The notes beneath the pieces were generated by a model. It ran no database searches. It saw only the letters and a program-made list of their open reading frames with translations, and had not been told where the DNA came from. Positions 26,853-35,970 of a stretch of 64,000 bases of DNA are shown one piece after another. The position numbers and the translations under genes are program-made. Positions within the stretch are counted from its first letter, which is position 1, and the number at the start of each line of letters is the position of its first letter. This stretch comes from CAZOZP01 sp964584325 (GTDB lineage Bacteria > Bacteroidota > Ignavibacteria > Ignavibacteriales > Melioribacteraceae): the NCBI GenBank assembly GCA_964584325.1, contig CAZOZP010000006.1, positions 1 to 64,000 of the forward strand. The letters run 5' to 3'.

Positions 26853-29800
26853 TTAGTTCTCCGGTTTCACAATATGTTTCTTAAATATTACAGTAAACTC
26901 AGTCCCCACATTTTTTTTGCTTTTAACTTCGATTCTGACATTATTCATTTCGCTGTATTTTTTTACAAGAGAAAGCCCAAGTCCGTTACCTTCATACTTT
27001 CTTGTATAACCGGTTTCTTCCTGAGTAAATGGGTCGAAAAGTCTCGGGAGATATTCATCGGAAATACCTATTCCTGTGTCAGATATCTTAACTAAAATAT
27101 CTTCATTTTGGTGAATAATGGTTACGGTAACTCCTCCTTCTTTTGTATATTTTATGGCGTTGTCTAAAAGATTATAAAACAACTGGCCAATCATATACTC
27201 ATCTGCTTCAATAAAATTTTCTTTTTCTTTGTTAATTATCTCTAAAGTCAGCCCATTATCCTTTGCCTTTTGGTTTAAGTCTTTGCAACTTGGAAGAAGA
27301 GCTTTTTCATATAAATCAAAAACTCTCGGAACCAGTTCATATGTGTTTGTCTCTATCTGAGACATATTCAGAATCATATCAATCGTGCGGACTATTCTGT
27401 TGCCTGCCCTTTTCATTGTCGAGAATATTTCTTCGTGTTCGGGAGTAAGGTGCTCCTCAAACTCATCTCTAAGTATCCAGGAAAAGCTTAGCAAGGTATT
27501 AATTGGTGTTCGTATCTCATGCGACATTTGTGCGAGAAAATCTGATTTTAATCTGTCTGATTCTTCCGCCTTTTTTCTGGCAATCTTAAGTGCTTCTTCA
27601 GATTCTCTTCTCCTTACAATTTCTTCCTTTAGCTCCTTATTTCTTTGTTCCATGTGTCTTGTTCTGATTTTTACAAGTCCGATTATTAATCCAGTTCCAA
27701 TAATCACCATTAAAATATAAAACCATGTGGTTTTATAAAAAGGAGGTACTACTATAATTTGAATTGATGTACCTTCTTCATTCCAAATGCCATGATTATT
27801 TGAGGCTTTAACCCTGAATGTATATAATCCTCCATCAAGGTTTGTATAGCTAACGTAACGCCTATTTCCGCAATATATCCACTCTTTGTCGTATCCCTCC
27901 AGTTTATATGCATACTGGTTTTTTTCAGGTGCAGTATAGTCTAAGGCTGCGAATTCCAATGAAAAATTATTTTCTTTATGAGATATCTCAATTTCAGTAT
28001 CTTCCTTAATCCAGTTATCAGAAGAAAATATCCTATCGGCAATTCTTACTTTTTTTATTACAACCGCTGGAATGTTTCTGTTAAGTCCAACATTTAAGGG
28101 ATCAAATCCGGTAAGTCCTTTCACACTTCCGAAATAAATTTTTCCGTCAATGGTTCTAGCTGCTGCACCCCAGAAAAATTGTTCTGTGGCCAATCCGTCA
28201 CTTGAATTGAAATTTAGGAATGTTTCCTTTACCGGATTAAATCTTGAAAGTCCGGAATTTGTACTTAACCACAAATATCCCTCTTTATCTGCCTTTATTC
28301 CGTAAACTACATCATTTGGAATTCCGTGTGCAAAGGAGTAGTACTTTATTGATTTAACAGTTTTCCCTTTATCTGTTAGTTCCAGTTTGCATAATCCGCC
28401 ACCGTGTGTACCCAGCCACAGAATATCCTGTTTGTAGGGAAGCATTGAAATAATTCTCTTTTCAAAAAGTTGAGTACCTTTCTGATCTGCAGTAATTTCG
28501 GTAAACTCTGGAGATGCTGTTCCATCCTGATAATCCAGCCGGCTTATTCCATTCCACGTTCCAATCCAGATGTTACCATAATAATCTTCTACTATACAAT
28601 TTGATTGAACTCTGTTATCACAAAGCGATTTAGGATTAACAGTCTTAACGTAACGAGTTATTCTGCCGTTTGCAGGGTCATATTTATTTAATCCATTTTC
28701 AGTACCTATCCACATATTATTCTGTCTGTCCTGAAAGATAGCCTGAATAAAATCACTTGTTAAACTTGAAGCATTCGAGGGATTATGTTTCAAACTCAAA
28801 ACCTTTTCGAATTTAAGTGATCGCACATCTCCTTTTGCATGAGTAACCTGAACCCCGCTCCCCCAGGTTCCAATCCAGAGATTATCCTTGAAATCCTGGG
28901 CTAAAGCAATAATGTAATTGTGGCTAACTTCACTTCCGTATTTAGTATAATCGTATTTCACAAATGAATCAGATGAAGGGTCGTATAGATTAAGTCCGAA
29001 ATTAAGAGTGCCTGCCCACAGCCTTCCGGTTCTCTCCTGAAATATAGTTCGAATTGTATTATCACTAAGTCCTGATCCGCCGTCTGTTCCCGCAGTATAT
29101 TGGATAAAGCCGGATTTCCTTCCGTTAAGTTTATTTATACCGCCGGTTTTTGTTCCAATCCAAATAATTCCATTTTTATCCTGATAAATTGTCCAGATAT
29201 AATTATTTGAAAGACTTGCAAAATTTTGCTCTGTATTTCTAATAAGAACCACCTCATCGGTTTCAGTTATAAGTGTTATTCCTCCAACCGTTCCAATCCA
29301 GATTCTGCCGCGTGAATCTTCCATAATAGTTCTGACATAATTTGTCGGCAACCCTTTTTCTTTGTTATAAACAGAATAATACTCCGGAGTTTTAAGACCT
29401 CTTTCCATCTTGAAAAGCCCATCTGCCGTTCCAACCCACAATATTCCTCTTGAGTCACATAAAACAGCACTAACAATTGAATTTGAAGGAATACCATGAG
29501 ATTCGCCGGATAAAGCTTTTTTGGAATTAGGATCGTAAACATAAAGACCATAGTTTTCGGTACCTATTATAATACGGTCTGACTTATCAATTGTGACTGA
29601 TAGTACTGTCATATTTACAGGTAGTCCTAAATCTATTCTTTCTACTATGCCTGTATAAGAATTAATTTTATTTAGTCCGCCTTGTCCTAGTCCTACCCAA
29701 ATATTATCCTTTTTATCAACAGCCAAAGACCAGACATTATTTATTGAAAGAGAGTTTTCATCAACCTGGGAATTTTTAAAGACCGTAAAAATTCCCGTGA

Positions 29801-30125
29801 GCGGATCAAGTTTGTTTACACCGCCGCTGTTTGTTCCAATCCAGATATAACCTTTTGAATCTTTGACCATGGCAGTAATGAAATTGTCAGAAATACTATT
29901 CTCTGCAAGTGGATCGGTCTTAAATATCCGGCAATTATAACCGTCATACAGGTTAAGTCCGTCTTCAGTGCCTATCCACATAAATCCCATATCGTCTTGA
30001 ACGATACCTTTAATGGTATTCTGGGAAAGTCCGTTGCCTGTGTTTACGTGAGTAAACACAAAATTAATTTTGGTTCCGGCACTACTAATAGAAAATAGTA
30101 ACAAGAATAGTAAAAATTTATACAT
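26853..30125 (-). CDS. Propeller-type sensor histidine kinase (HTCS-like, no receiver or HTH)
   Basis: The 1090-residue protein has a signal peptide, then a periplasmic sensor of repeated Reg_prop units (WIGTEDGLNLYDG, WIGTNSGGVNKLDP and similar) forming two propellers to ~710, a Y_Y_Y domain (~717-793, YKLEGYDKEW), one membrane helix (~797-820), a coiled coil, HisKA (MSHEIRTP, His869) and HATPase_c (NLLDNAIKYT, DTGIGI, GNGLGL). Unlike classic hybrid two-component systems it lacks the C-terminal receiver and AraC domain. Its periplasmic half resembles that of the MCP fusion at 39366-43034, and the six-gene cytoskeletal cluster lies between them. Confidence 0.92.
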   Translation of the reverse strand: MYKFLLFLLLFSISSAGTKINFVFTHVNTGNGLSQNTIKGIVQDDMGFMWIGTEDGLNLYDGYNCRIFKTDPLAENSISDNFITAMVKDSKGYIWIGTNSGGVNKLDPLTGIFTVFKNSQVDENSLSINNVWSLAVDKKDNIWVGLGQGGLNKINSYTGIVERIDLGLPVNMTVLSVTIDKSDRIIIGTENYGLYVYDPNSKKALSGESHGIPSNSIVSAVLCDSRGILWVGTADGLFKMERGLKTPEYYSVYNKEKGLPTNYVRTIMEDSRGRIWIGTVGGITLITETDEVVLIRNTEQNFASLSNNYIWTIYQDKNGIIWIGTKTGGINKLNGRKSGFIQYTAGTDGGSGLSDNTIRTIFQERTGRLWAGTLNFGLNLYDPSSDSFVKYDYTKYGSEVSHNYIIALAQDFKDNLWIGTWGSGVQVTHAKGDVRSLKFEKVLSLKHNPSNASSLTSDFIQAIFQDRQNNMWIGTENGLNKYDPANGRITRYVKTVNPKSLCDNRVQSNCIVEDYYGNIWIGTWNGISRLDYQDGTASPEFTEITADQKGTQLFEKRIISMLPYKQDILWLGTHGGGLCKLELTDKGKTVKSIKYYSFAHGIPNDVVYGIKADKEGYLWLSTNSGLSRFNPVKETFLNFNSSDGLATEQFFWGAAARTIDGKIYFGSVKGLTGFDPLNVGLNRNIPAVVIKKVRIADRIFSSDNWIKEDTEIEISHKENNFSLEFAALDYTAPEKNQYAYKLEGYDKEWIYCGNRRYVSYTNLDGGLYTFRVKASNNHGIWNEEGTSIQIIVVPPFYKTTWFYILMVIIGTGLIIGLVKIRTRHMEQRNKELKEEIVRRRESEEALKIARKKAEESDRLKSDFLAQMSHEIRTPINTLLSFSWILRDEFEEHLTPEHEEIFSTMKRAGNRIVRTIDMILNMSQIETNTYELVPRVFDLYEKALLPSCKDLNQKAKDNGLTLEIINKEKENFIEADEYMIGQLFYNLLDNAIKYTKEGGVTVTIIHQNEDILVKISDTGIGISDEYLPRLFDPFTQEETGYTRKYEGNGLGLSLVKKYSEMNNVRIEVKSKKNVGTEFTVIFKKHIVKPEN

Positions 30126-30222
30126 TTTAAGCCAAGATAGTCTTATTTTACTGTTTATTATCGAAAAGGAGGGAATTCAGTTAAATAAATAATGGTGACA
30201 ATCGCTGAATATTTCGTAAATA

Positions 30223-31776
30223 CTATTTACCGGATTTTTTTGCAAGAAGATAACGGATAAGCTCAATCGGTCGGAAAATTGATGGACGCATTTTCTCGTT
30301 CATTTTTCGCATATTGACAGCAATATCTCTTAACATAAACAACATATTTTTTGTAAGATCGCTATCCGGATTTACTGACTCAGCAGGAGTAGATGCAAGA
30401 TTTAATCTGGAAAGTTCATCATTCATTTTTTGAATTTTTTCATCTATGGAATTTAGAACATTCAATTTCTCAATCAAACTGTTTGAATCTGAGCCCTTAA
30501 TAAAAAATTCTATATCATCAACAGCTTTTTGAGTAAGATTTCTGAGAGCTTCTTTTTCTTTATCAAGGAACTGTCTGATTTCTTCATCAGTTTCGTTTAT
30601 GTGTCTGATAATCTTATCTGTTCTTTCATTGAACTTTGATACACTTTCTGAAAAGAATTCCACTCGCATTGTACTTTGTTCTTCACTTTCCTTTACATTG
30701 CTGTCAAGCTTCAATACGGCCTTTTCAAAAGCATACAATCTCCCTAACAATTCTTCAATAATGCGCGAACTTTCATCGGATTTATTAAGAGCATCCTGAA
30801 TTTTCAGAATATACTGTCCAAACTTGTCAAATTCTTCCTTTCCGGCCATTATTGCACTAACAAGTTTGGTGCTGTTGCTGATAGCTTTGCTATACCCCGT
30901 TTGTCCGATGGCCTCAAGAAAATCTTTCTGAAGAGCCAAGTTTTCGCTTAGCGCACCTACATTGGTCTTGAATTTTCCTATATTCTTTGCAAACTCTTTT
31001 GAAAACCAATCCATTGTGTTTCTCATATTTGTAAGGCTGGTATGAACATCTCTGGTTAGAACAGGCAAAAGTTCTGACTGAAGAAAATTTATAAATCTAT
31101 ATTTGTTTTCAAGAAACAATTCCCGAACTTCACGATAAAAATGCAGACTGTTCACCGAAGTAAATAATAGTCCTGTAAAACTAAGTGTAATAGAAAAAGC
31201 CAAATGATAAAGAAACTCATTCTTGTAATAAGATACTTCACTTGTAATAACATTCTCGTTTGTTCCGGCAAGGAAAATCAATGCTACAATAATTCCAAGA
31301 AATGTTCCAATTAGTCCTAATCTTATTGGAATATTAATAGATGCGGCAATTTTTTCCTCTGCAGGAGCTGCTGCTCTTTCAACCATCTCCCGGATATAGT
31401 TAATGTCTGCAGCTACGCCTTTATTCCTAATAATATATGTATTGAGTATCTGAACTATTTCTAAAAACAAAGGGGAAAGATTAATGCCGGCATTATACCG
31501 GATTACTTCCGCTTCAAATATTTCCGGTTGAATCTTTCCAGGAGGTACAGAGGTTAACTCTTTATTTTCTTCATAATTTCCGATGCTAATTTCTTCATCA
31601 GGCAGGCCGGGATTTTCAACAATGATCTTGCATCTTCTCAGATAATAAGCTTTAACTCCATTCTGAAGTGAATCAGGAAAAATCGAATTCAATTCTTTAA
31701 TAAGGAAATATGTTTTCCTAAAAAAGAATGTCTGGAGACCAAGAACGGATAATACTATTAGAATTATAACAAGCAT
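30223..31776 (-). CDS. ExbB/TolQ/MotA-like membrane protein with coiled-coil tail
   Basis: The 517-residue protein has three membrane helices: 1-19, 152-170 and 189-210. Helix 2 carries GLIGTFLGI (154-162) and helix 3 carries LSFTGLLFTS, the pattern of the ExbB/TolQ/MotA proton-channel family. A long helical, charged tail (211-490) follows, rich in heptads, and recalls ZorA-type proteins. No ExbD/MotB/OmpA partner is adjacent. It is the last gene of the six-gene cluster, 2 bases after the coiled-coil gene. Proton conduction is inferred from the family, not shown. Confidence 0.75.
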   Translation of the reverse strand: MLVIILIVLSVLGLQTFFFRKTYFLIKELNSIFPDSLQNGVKAYYLRRCKIIVENPGLPDEEISIGNYEENKELTSVPPGKIQPEIFEAEVIRYNAGINLSPLFLEIVQILNTYIIRNKGVAADINYIREMVERAAAPAEEKIAASINIPIRLGLIGTFLGIIVALIFLAGTNENVITSEVSYYKNEFLYHLAFSITLSFTGLLFTSVNSLHFYREVRELFLENKYRFINFLQSELLPVLTRDVHTSLTNMRNTMDWFSKEFAKNIGKFKTNVGALSENLALQKDFLEAIGQTGYSKAISNSTKLVSAIMAGKEEFDKFGQYILKIQDALNKSDESSRIIEELLGRLYAFEKAVLKLDSNVKESEEQSTMRVEFFSESVSKFNERTDKIIRHINETDEEIRQFLDKEKEALRNLTQKAVDDIEFFIKGSDSNSLIEKLNVLNSIDEKIQKMNDELSRLNLASTPAESVNPDSDLTKNMLFMLRDIAVNMRKMNEKMRPSIFRPIELIRYLLAKKSGK

Positions 31777-31778
31777 AA

Positions 31779-32519
31779 CTATCCGAATTTAACATCAATT
31801 TTCTTTTCAATACGCCACTTTTCACCGTCTTTAATCAATATTCCGCTCTGGAGCATGATTATACGCGAAGAACCTTTAACACTGTTAACATCGTAATTGC
31901 AGGCCGGTTTAAGAAGATCATTCGAATTGCTTATTGCAAGTCTCTGTATAAGTTCATTTTTTGAATTTATCTCGAGTTGAGCTTTATTCGGATTAACAGA
32001 ATCTAGCCTTAAAATATATAATGAGCTTGAAGTACTCTGATTCTTAAGATACCGGCTCGAAAAAAATCCTTCTTTATGAGGCATTTCTGCATACCAGAGG
32101 TTACCTGCTTCTTCCTCGGCTTCAACAGATGTATTGTCTAAACCGGTGGAATAATAATCCTTGGATAATCCGATTTCATTTCCGGCATACCCTACTTTTC
32201 TTAAATCTTCTATTTCAGATTTTTTTGCTCTCAGCTCTGCTTCAAGTCTTTCATTTGTTTCATTTAGATAGTATAATTCATTATTAAGTCTGTCAATTTC
32301 ACTTTCAAGAACCTTTATTTCATCTCCGCTTGTGGTTTCAACAATTTCAGTTCTTAACCTTCTTGAAGATGTTCTTCTTGAAAAAAGCATAACAAAAAGA
32401 TTTGCAAGCAAAAGGATACCAATTACTAAAAGCAATGGAGTAACCCACTGTGAATTCAAATACTCATTCAGAAAATCGGACTGTAATAAAACAAATACAT
32501 GCAATACAGATAATTTCAT
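31779..32519 (-). CDS. Membrane-anchored coiled-coil protein
   Basis: The ATG at 32519 is preferred; the longer frame starts at a TTG inside the upstream gene. The 246-residue product has one membrane helix (27-47), an Arg-rich stop-transfer segment (SRRTSSRRLR), a coiled coil (~66-108, LESEIDRLNNELYYLNETNE) and a C-terminal ~130-residue domain with GNLWYAEMPHKEGFFSS and RIIMLQSGILIKDGEKWRIE. No named family is recognised. Tight spacing on both sides puts it in one transcript with the Hsp70-like and ExbB-like genes, and its topology could let it link the membrane to cytoplasmic filaments. Confidence 0.65.
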   Translation of the reverse strand: MKLSVLHVFVLLQSDFLNEYLNSQWVTPLLLVIGILLLANLFVMLFSRRTSSRRLRTEIVETTSGDEIKVLESEIDRLNNELYYLNETNERLEAELRAKKSEIEDLRKVGYAGNEIGLSKDYYSTGLDNTSVEAEEEAGNLWYAEMPHKEGFFSSRYLKNQSTSSSLYILRLDSVNPNKAQLEINSKNELIQRLAISNSNDLLKPACNYDVNSVKGSSRIIMLQSGILIKDGEKWRIEKKIDVKFG

Positions 32520-32529
32520 AAAAATTCCG

Positions 32530-35500
32530 TCAGTTAAGAAGTTTTCTTGCAAGTTCCTGAATTAAATACTCAACCGGAATAAAGAATAAAGGTTCATTAG
32601 CTGAAGCATTTATTCCGTATTCGGCAATTCTTTTCTGAATCCCGATCTGAATAATTTCAACACAGTTTTCTGTTATCCCTGTAAATAATTCACCTATCTC
32701 AATATGGATATTCATACTAAACAGCTTCTGGAAACCCAATTCACTATTTAACCAAAGCATTAAGCCTAAAAATTCATCTACCCCATATTTGATGTCGGCC
32801 ATTACTTCTTCATCATCTGTGAGTTTTTTGTAAAGAGTACTTTCTATTTTCAGATTGTCTCTTCCGCCAAGATAGACATCAGTTCGGAAATCAGTTTCGT
32901 CTTCTACCTGATTAATACCATTTCTGTTAATGCTACGCTTTATGTAATCCAATCCGCCCAAGCAAGTAATTTCTTTCTCATTTTCTGCCTGCACTATGGA
33001 TATTTTGCATTTATCAATTTGAAATACTCTTTTTGCAAGTCTGTTGATTACTTCAGTAAGATTCTTCTTGTTGGGCGAGGAATCGATCAGGTGAAGGTAT
33101 TTGGTTCCGCGTCCGGACAAACATATATATCTGGGATATGTCAAACTATTAATCTTCATATATTTTAGCGAATAATAGACTATTGACATAAAATGAAAAA
33201 GCATTAGGAACCTGATAGAAGGATTATTCCTGAGACTCTTTGAGAACTCAAGTACTTTATCATGTGAGAAATAAAGATTTATAAAATCTTCAGACTTCAG
33301 CCTTTCAGTACCTTTTTTGTAGTGTTCCCAGTTATTCCGGATTTCCTCTCTGATACTGCTACCTAGCTGATTAAACTGCTCGACTATAATTTTTTCGCTG
33401 CAATATTTTTCAATTATATTACGTTGACCGCGAGTTTGTCCCCAAAGGCTATTTCCGGCAAATGTAAATGATGTACCAAGCATTGCCCTGGATTCATTAA
33501 AGAACGAAACATCTGTTGAACCGCCTCCTATATCAATACAGACCAGCGAATTACGTTCAACTATTTTATCCTGCTGACTATAGTAATAAAACGGAGCCTG
33601 CGATTCATAAAGTTTCACTATTGATTCTTCCGAAGTCTTAAAAATATCCTTGAATATGTTTTTCCATATCATTTCGAAACTTGCTTTACTATTGTCGTCC
33701 ATACTCAACGGAAGAAACCAAATCAGTCTTGAAACGGATGGATTGCCACTGCCAAGCAATATTTTATTTCGGATGAGGTATGCAATTTCCTTAAGAAACA
33801 CCGTTACATATTTTTCTTTATCAGGGTCTAAAGACCACTTCAAGTCGGTAATAATTTCTCCGTCAACTTCTTCTTCAATTACATCCTGTTCATAAATAAA
33901 AGAAATATTTGAATTTCCCAGGAGCACAGGCACATTCTGGCTAGAATTAGGTTCAAAACTCAATGCTGTACGGAAAGGGAACCGATAAAAAATACTGTCC
34001 GGATTATTAAGAACCGAAGGCAGGAATTCACGCTTCTGCTTATTTATAAATGTCCGGGTTTTTAGATTCTGTGCATCTTCTTCATATTTTTGAACCTGAT
34101 TAATATTTTCATCACCGTTGGGTTTGTTATATAGCACTACTTGCAAATCGTGTTCACCGGTTTCAAAAGAAAGATACGGAGAATCTTGTTTCGCTGTTAT
34201 CTCAGAATAAGCAATGTGAGTATTTGTTGTTCCGAAATCTACTGCATACTGATATTTCTTCGGCCCTAAATGAAGTTCCTTCCAAAGAGGAATAATAATT
34301 CCTGAGCAGGAATTATCAGTCGCTACAACCTGCATATAGTCAAACGGTCTCTTTATTTCATAATAGATTGTACTAAGTAAACCTTCTTGCTTCTTTCGCC
34401 TTATAGTCTTCTTAACATTTATAACAGCGTCAGAATCTTCCGGTATAACCGTATTATTCTCACCAAAGAATTTAATACTGTATATATCGTTCTTATTCTC
34501 AATGCTTGCATCAGAAAACATAACCTTATAATAATCGTTGAATTTGTTCTGTTCAAGCACTTTAAAAAATGGAAAAAATCCGAAATAAACTTCAGCATCA
34601 ACTACTTTACCGGCCTGACTTACCTTGTCGCCCACAAAATAATCTTTAGTAAGTACCACAGGTCCGCTGCTTGTTGGTAAAGTAAGCTTCACTCTATAAC
34701 CCTCATTAAGAAGCTTCATAGAATTGCTGTTTTTCTTTTCAATGCTGAGACTTTCCTGCAGATCTTCAATAGTGAAAAAATCAAAATAACGGTTTTTTAC
34801 AGGGAGAAGTATTGCTTTATCAGCATCTGCCATATCAGCAGGAATAAGAAATCGGCCGGCATTAACCGGATAATCCAGCCTGATGAGATTATTTTCAAGA
34901 AAATCGTCAACCGCTAAATAAGGATATTTAAGTTTTCTATCCGGGAGAATTCTTTTGTTCAGATCTTCGTCTTCCTTTAATCCGGAATATTTTTTGTCTG
35001 CATAAACGGCAGGATATTTCCCTTGAAGATAAGCCGGAAGTTTGGCGGGTTTAAGAAGAATTGTAGAGCCCTGTCCTTCCGAACTTATTTCATCGAGTGA
35101 AGGCATTATAGGCTGAGTATTCTGAAGAATCGGTATTCCGAGAACCTCTATTTGCAAACCTTTGGAATCAAATATATTCTGGTAATTATTTCTGAAAGTT
35201 TCTGAATCGGTATTGTTTCTTGCACTCTGAATAGTTGAAAGGAATGAATTTTGGGTTGCCGAAAGATCAGAATAGCACCTTTCTATATAATTGTAGATAT
35301 TCATGCAATGCTGCTGCAGAGTAAATCTGTTGGAACTGAAAAACAAATGGAAATACATCTGAAATGCCTGATTTCTTTCATTCAGAGACCGAATAACAGT
35401 GAAATAGTTCTCGCCTGTATAAGGATTTACAATTTGGCAGTTGATTTCAGGTGCTGTAAAGAATATAGTAAGAGGAGAGGTCCCTCCTATAATCTGTTCA

Positions 35501-35958
35501 TTAAGTGTTATGAAATATAGCTTTTTAAGTTCAGGGAAATCTTGATCCAAGAACAGATTCAGCGTATCTGCCAAAAGTCTGTTACCGGCATTATTAGATT
35601 TCATTAGAGATGAAAGATGTATGGATTTATCCCAGGTTTCAATTTTCAGACTATAGTTAGCTGCTTTAAGCTGATCAATATTAAAGAATATCTCAAATAA
35701 ATCCAGACAGTCTGAAACAAGTTTATGATAAACCGACTTCCCGTCTATTCCTTCATCACAATTATTTATCATATCGAACGCAGTATCAAAAAGATGAATT
35801 CTTGCAAAAGGAGAAGGGATTCCTGTAAGAAGCTTTTTAGCCACGCCGCCGGTCGGATCATTTATCTGTTGAATAACGGTGCTGTTATATTTATTTATGG
35901 ATTTCCAGTCTGTATTTGAAGTCTCAAGATTATTATGTATTGTAAGTTTTCTTGCCAT
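32530..35958 (-). CDS. Giant Hsp70/actin-like ATPase
   Basis: The 1142-residue protein has a large N-terminal region (1-565, with GIPSPFARIHLFDTAFDMIN) of no recognised fold. Then comes an actin/Hsp70/FtsA-type ATPase: phosphate-1 loop YAVDFGTTNTH (571-581), phosphate-2 loop CIDIGGGSTDVSFF (807-820) and an adenosine-type loop ICLSGRGTKYLHL near 980. A C-terminal ~130-residue region follows. No membrane segment. SrfB-like and other large Hsp70-fold proteins show comparable motifs, but I cannot name a family. It lies 12 bases after the tubulin-like gene, so an actin-like and a tubulin-like protein are made together. Confidence 0.75.
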   Translation of the reverse strand: MARKLTIHNNLETSNTDWKSINKYNSTVIQQINDPTGGVAKKLLTGIPSPFARIHLFDTAFDMINNCDEGIDGKSVYHKLVSDCLDLFEIFFNIDQLKAANYSLKIETWDKSIHLSSLMKSNNAGNRLLADTLNLFLDQDFPELKKLYFITLNEQIIGGTSPLTIFFTAPEINCQIVNPYTGENYFTVIRSLNERNQAFQMYFHLFFSSNRFTLQQHCMNIYNYIERCYSDLSATQNSFLSTIQSARNNTDSETFRNNYQNIFDSKGLQIEVLGIPILQNTQPIMPSLDEISSEGQGSTILLKPAKLPAYLQGKYPAVYADKKYSGLKEDEDLNKRILPDRKLKYPYLAVDDFLENNLIRLDYPVNAGRFLIPADMADADKAILLPVKNRYFDFFTIEDLQESLSIEKKNSNSMKLLNEGYRVKLTLPTSSGPVVLTKDYFVGDKVSQAGKVVDAEVYFGFFPFFKVLEQNKFNDYYKVMFSDASIENKNDIYSIKFFGENNTVIPEDSDAVINVKKTIRRKKQEGLLSTIYYEIKRPFDYMQVVATDNSCSGIIIPLWKELHLGPKKYQYAVDFGTTNTHIAYSEITAKQDSPYLSFETGEHDLQVVLYNKPNGDENINQVQKYEEDAQNLKTRTFINKQKREFLPSVLNNPDSIFYRFPFRTALSFEPNSSQNVPVLLGNSNISFIYEQDVIEEEVDGEIITDLKWSLDPDKEKYVTVFLKEIAYLIRNKILLGSGNPSVSRLIWFLPLSMDDNSKASFEMIWKNIFKDIFKTSEESIVKLYESQAPFYYYSQQDKIVERNSLVCIDIGGGSTDVSFFNESRAMLGTSFTFAGNSLWGQTRGQRNIIEKYCSEKIIVEQFNQLGSSIREEIRNNWEHYKKGTERLKSEDFINLYFSHDKVLEFSKSLRNNPSIRFLMLFHFMSIVYYSLKYMKINSLTYPRYICLSGRGTKYLHLIDSSPNKKNLTEVINRLAKRVFQIDKCKISIVQAENEKEITCLGGLDYIKRSINRNGINQVEDETDFRTDVYLGGRDNLKIESTLYKKLTDDEEVMADIKYGVDEFLGLMLWLNSELGFQKLFSMNIHIEIGELFTGITENCVEIIQIGIQKRIAEYGINASANEPLFFIPVEYLIQELARKLLN

Positions 35959-35970
35959 AATATAAGTCCG

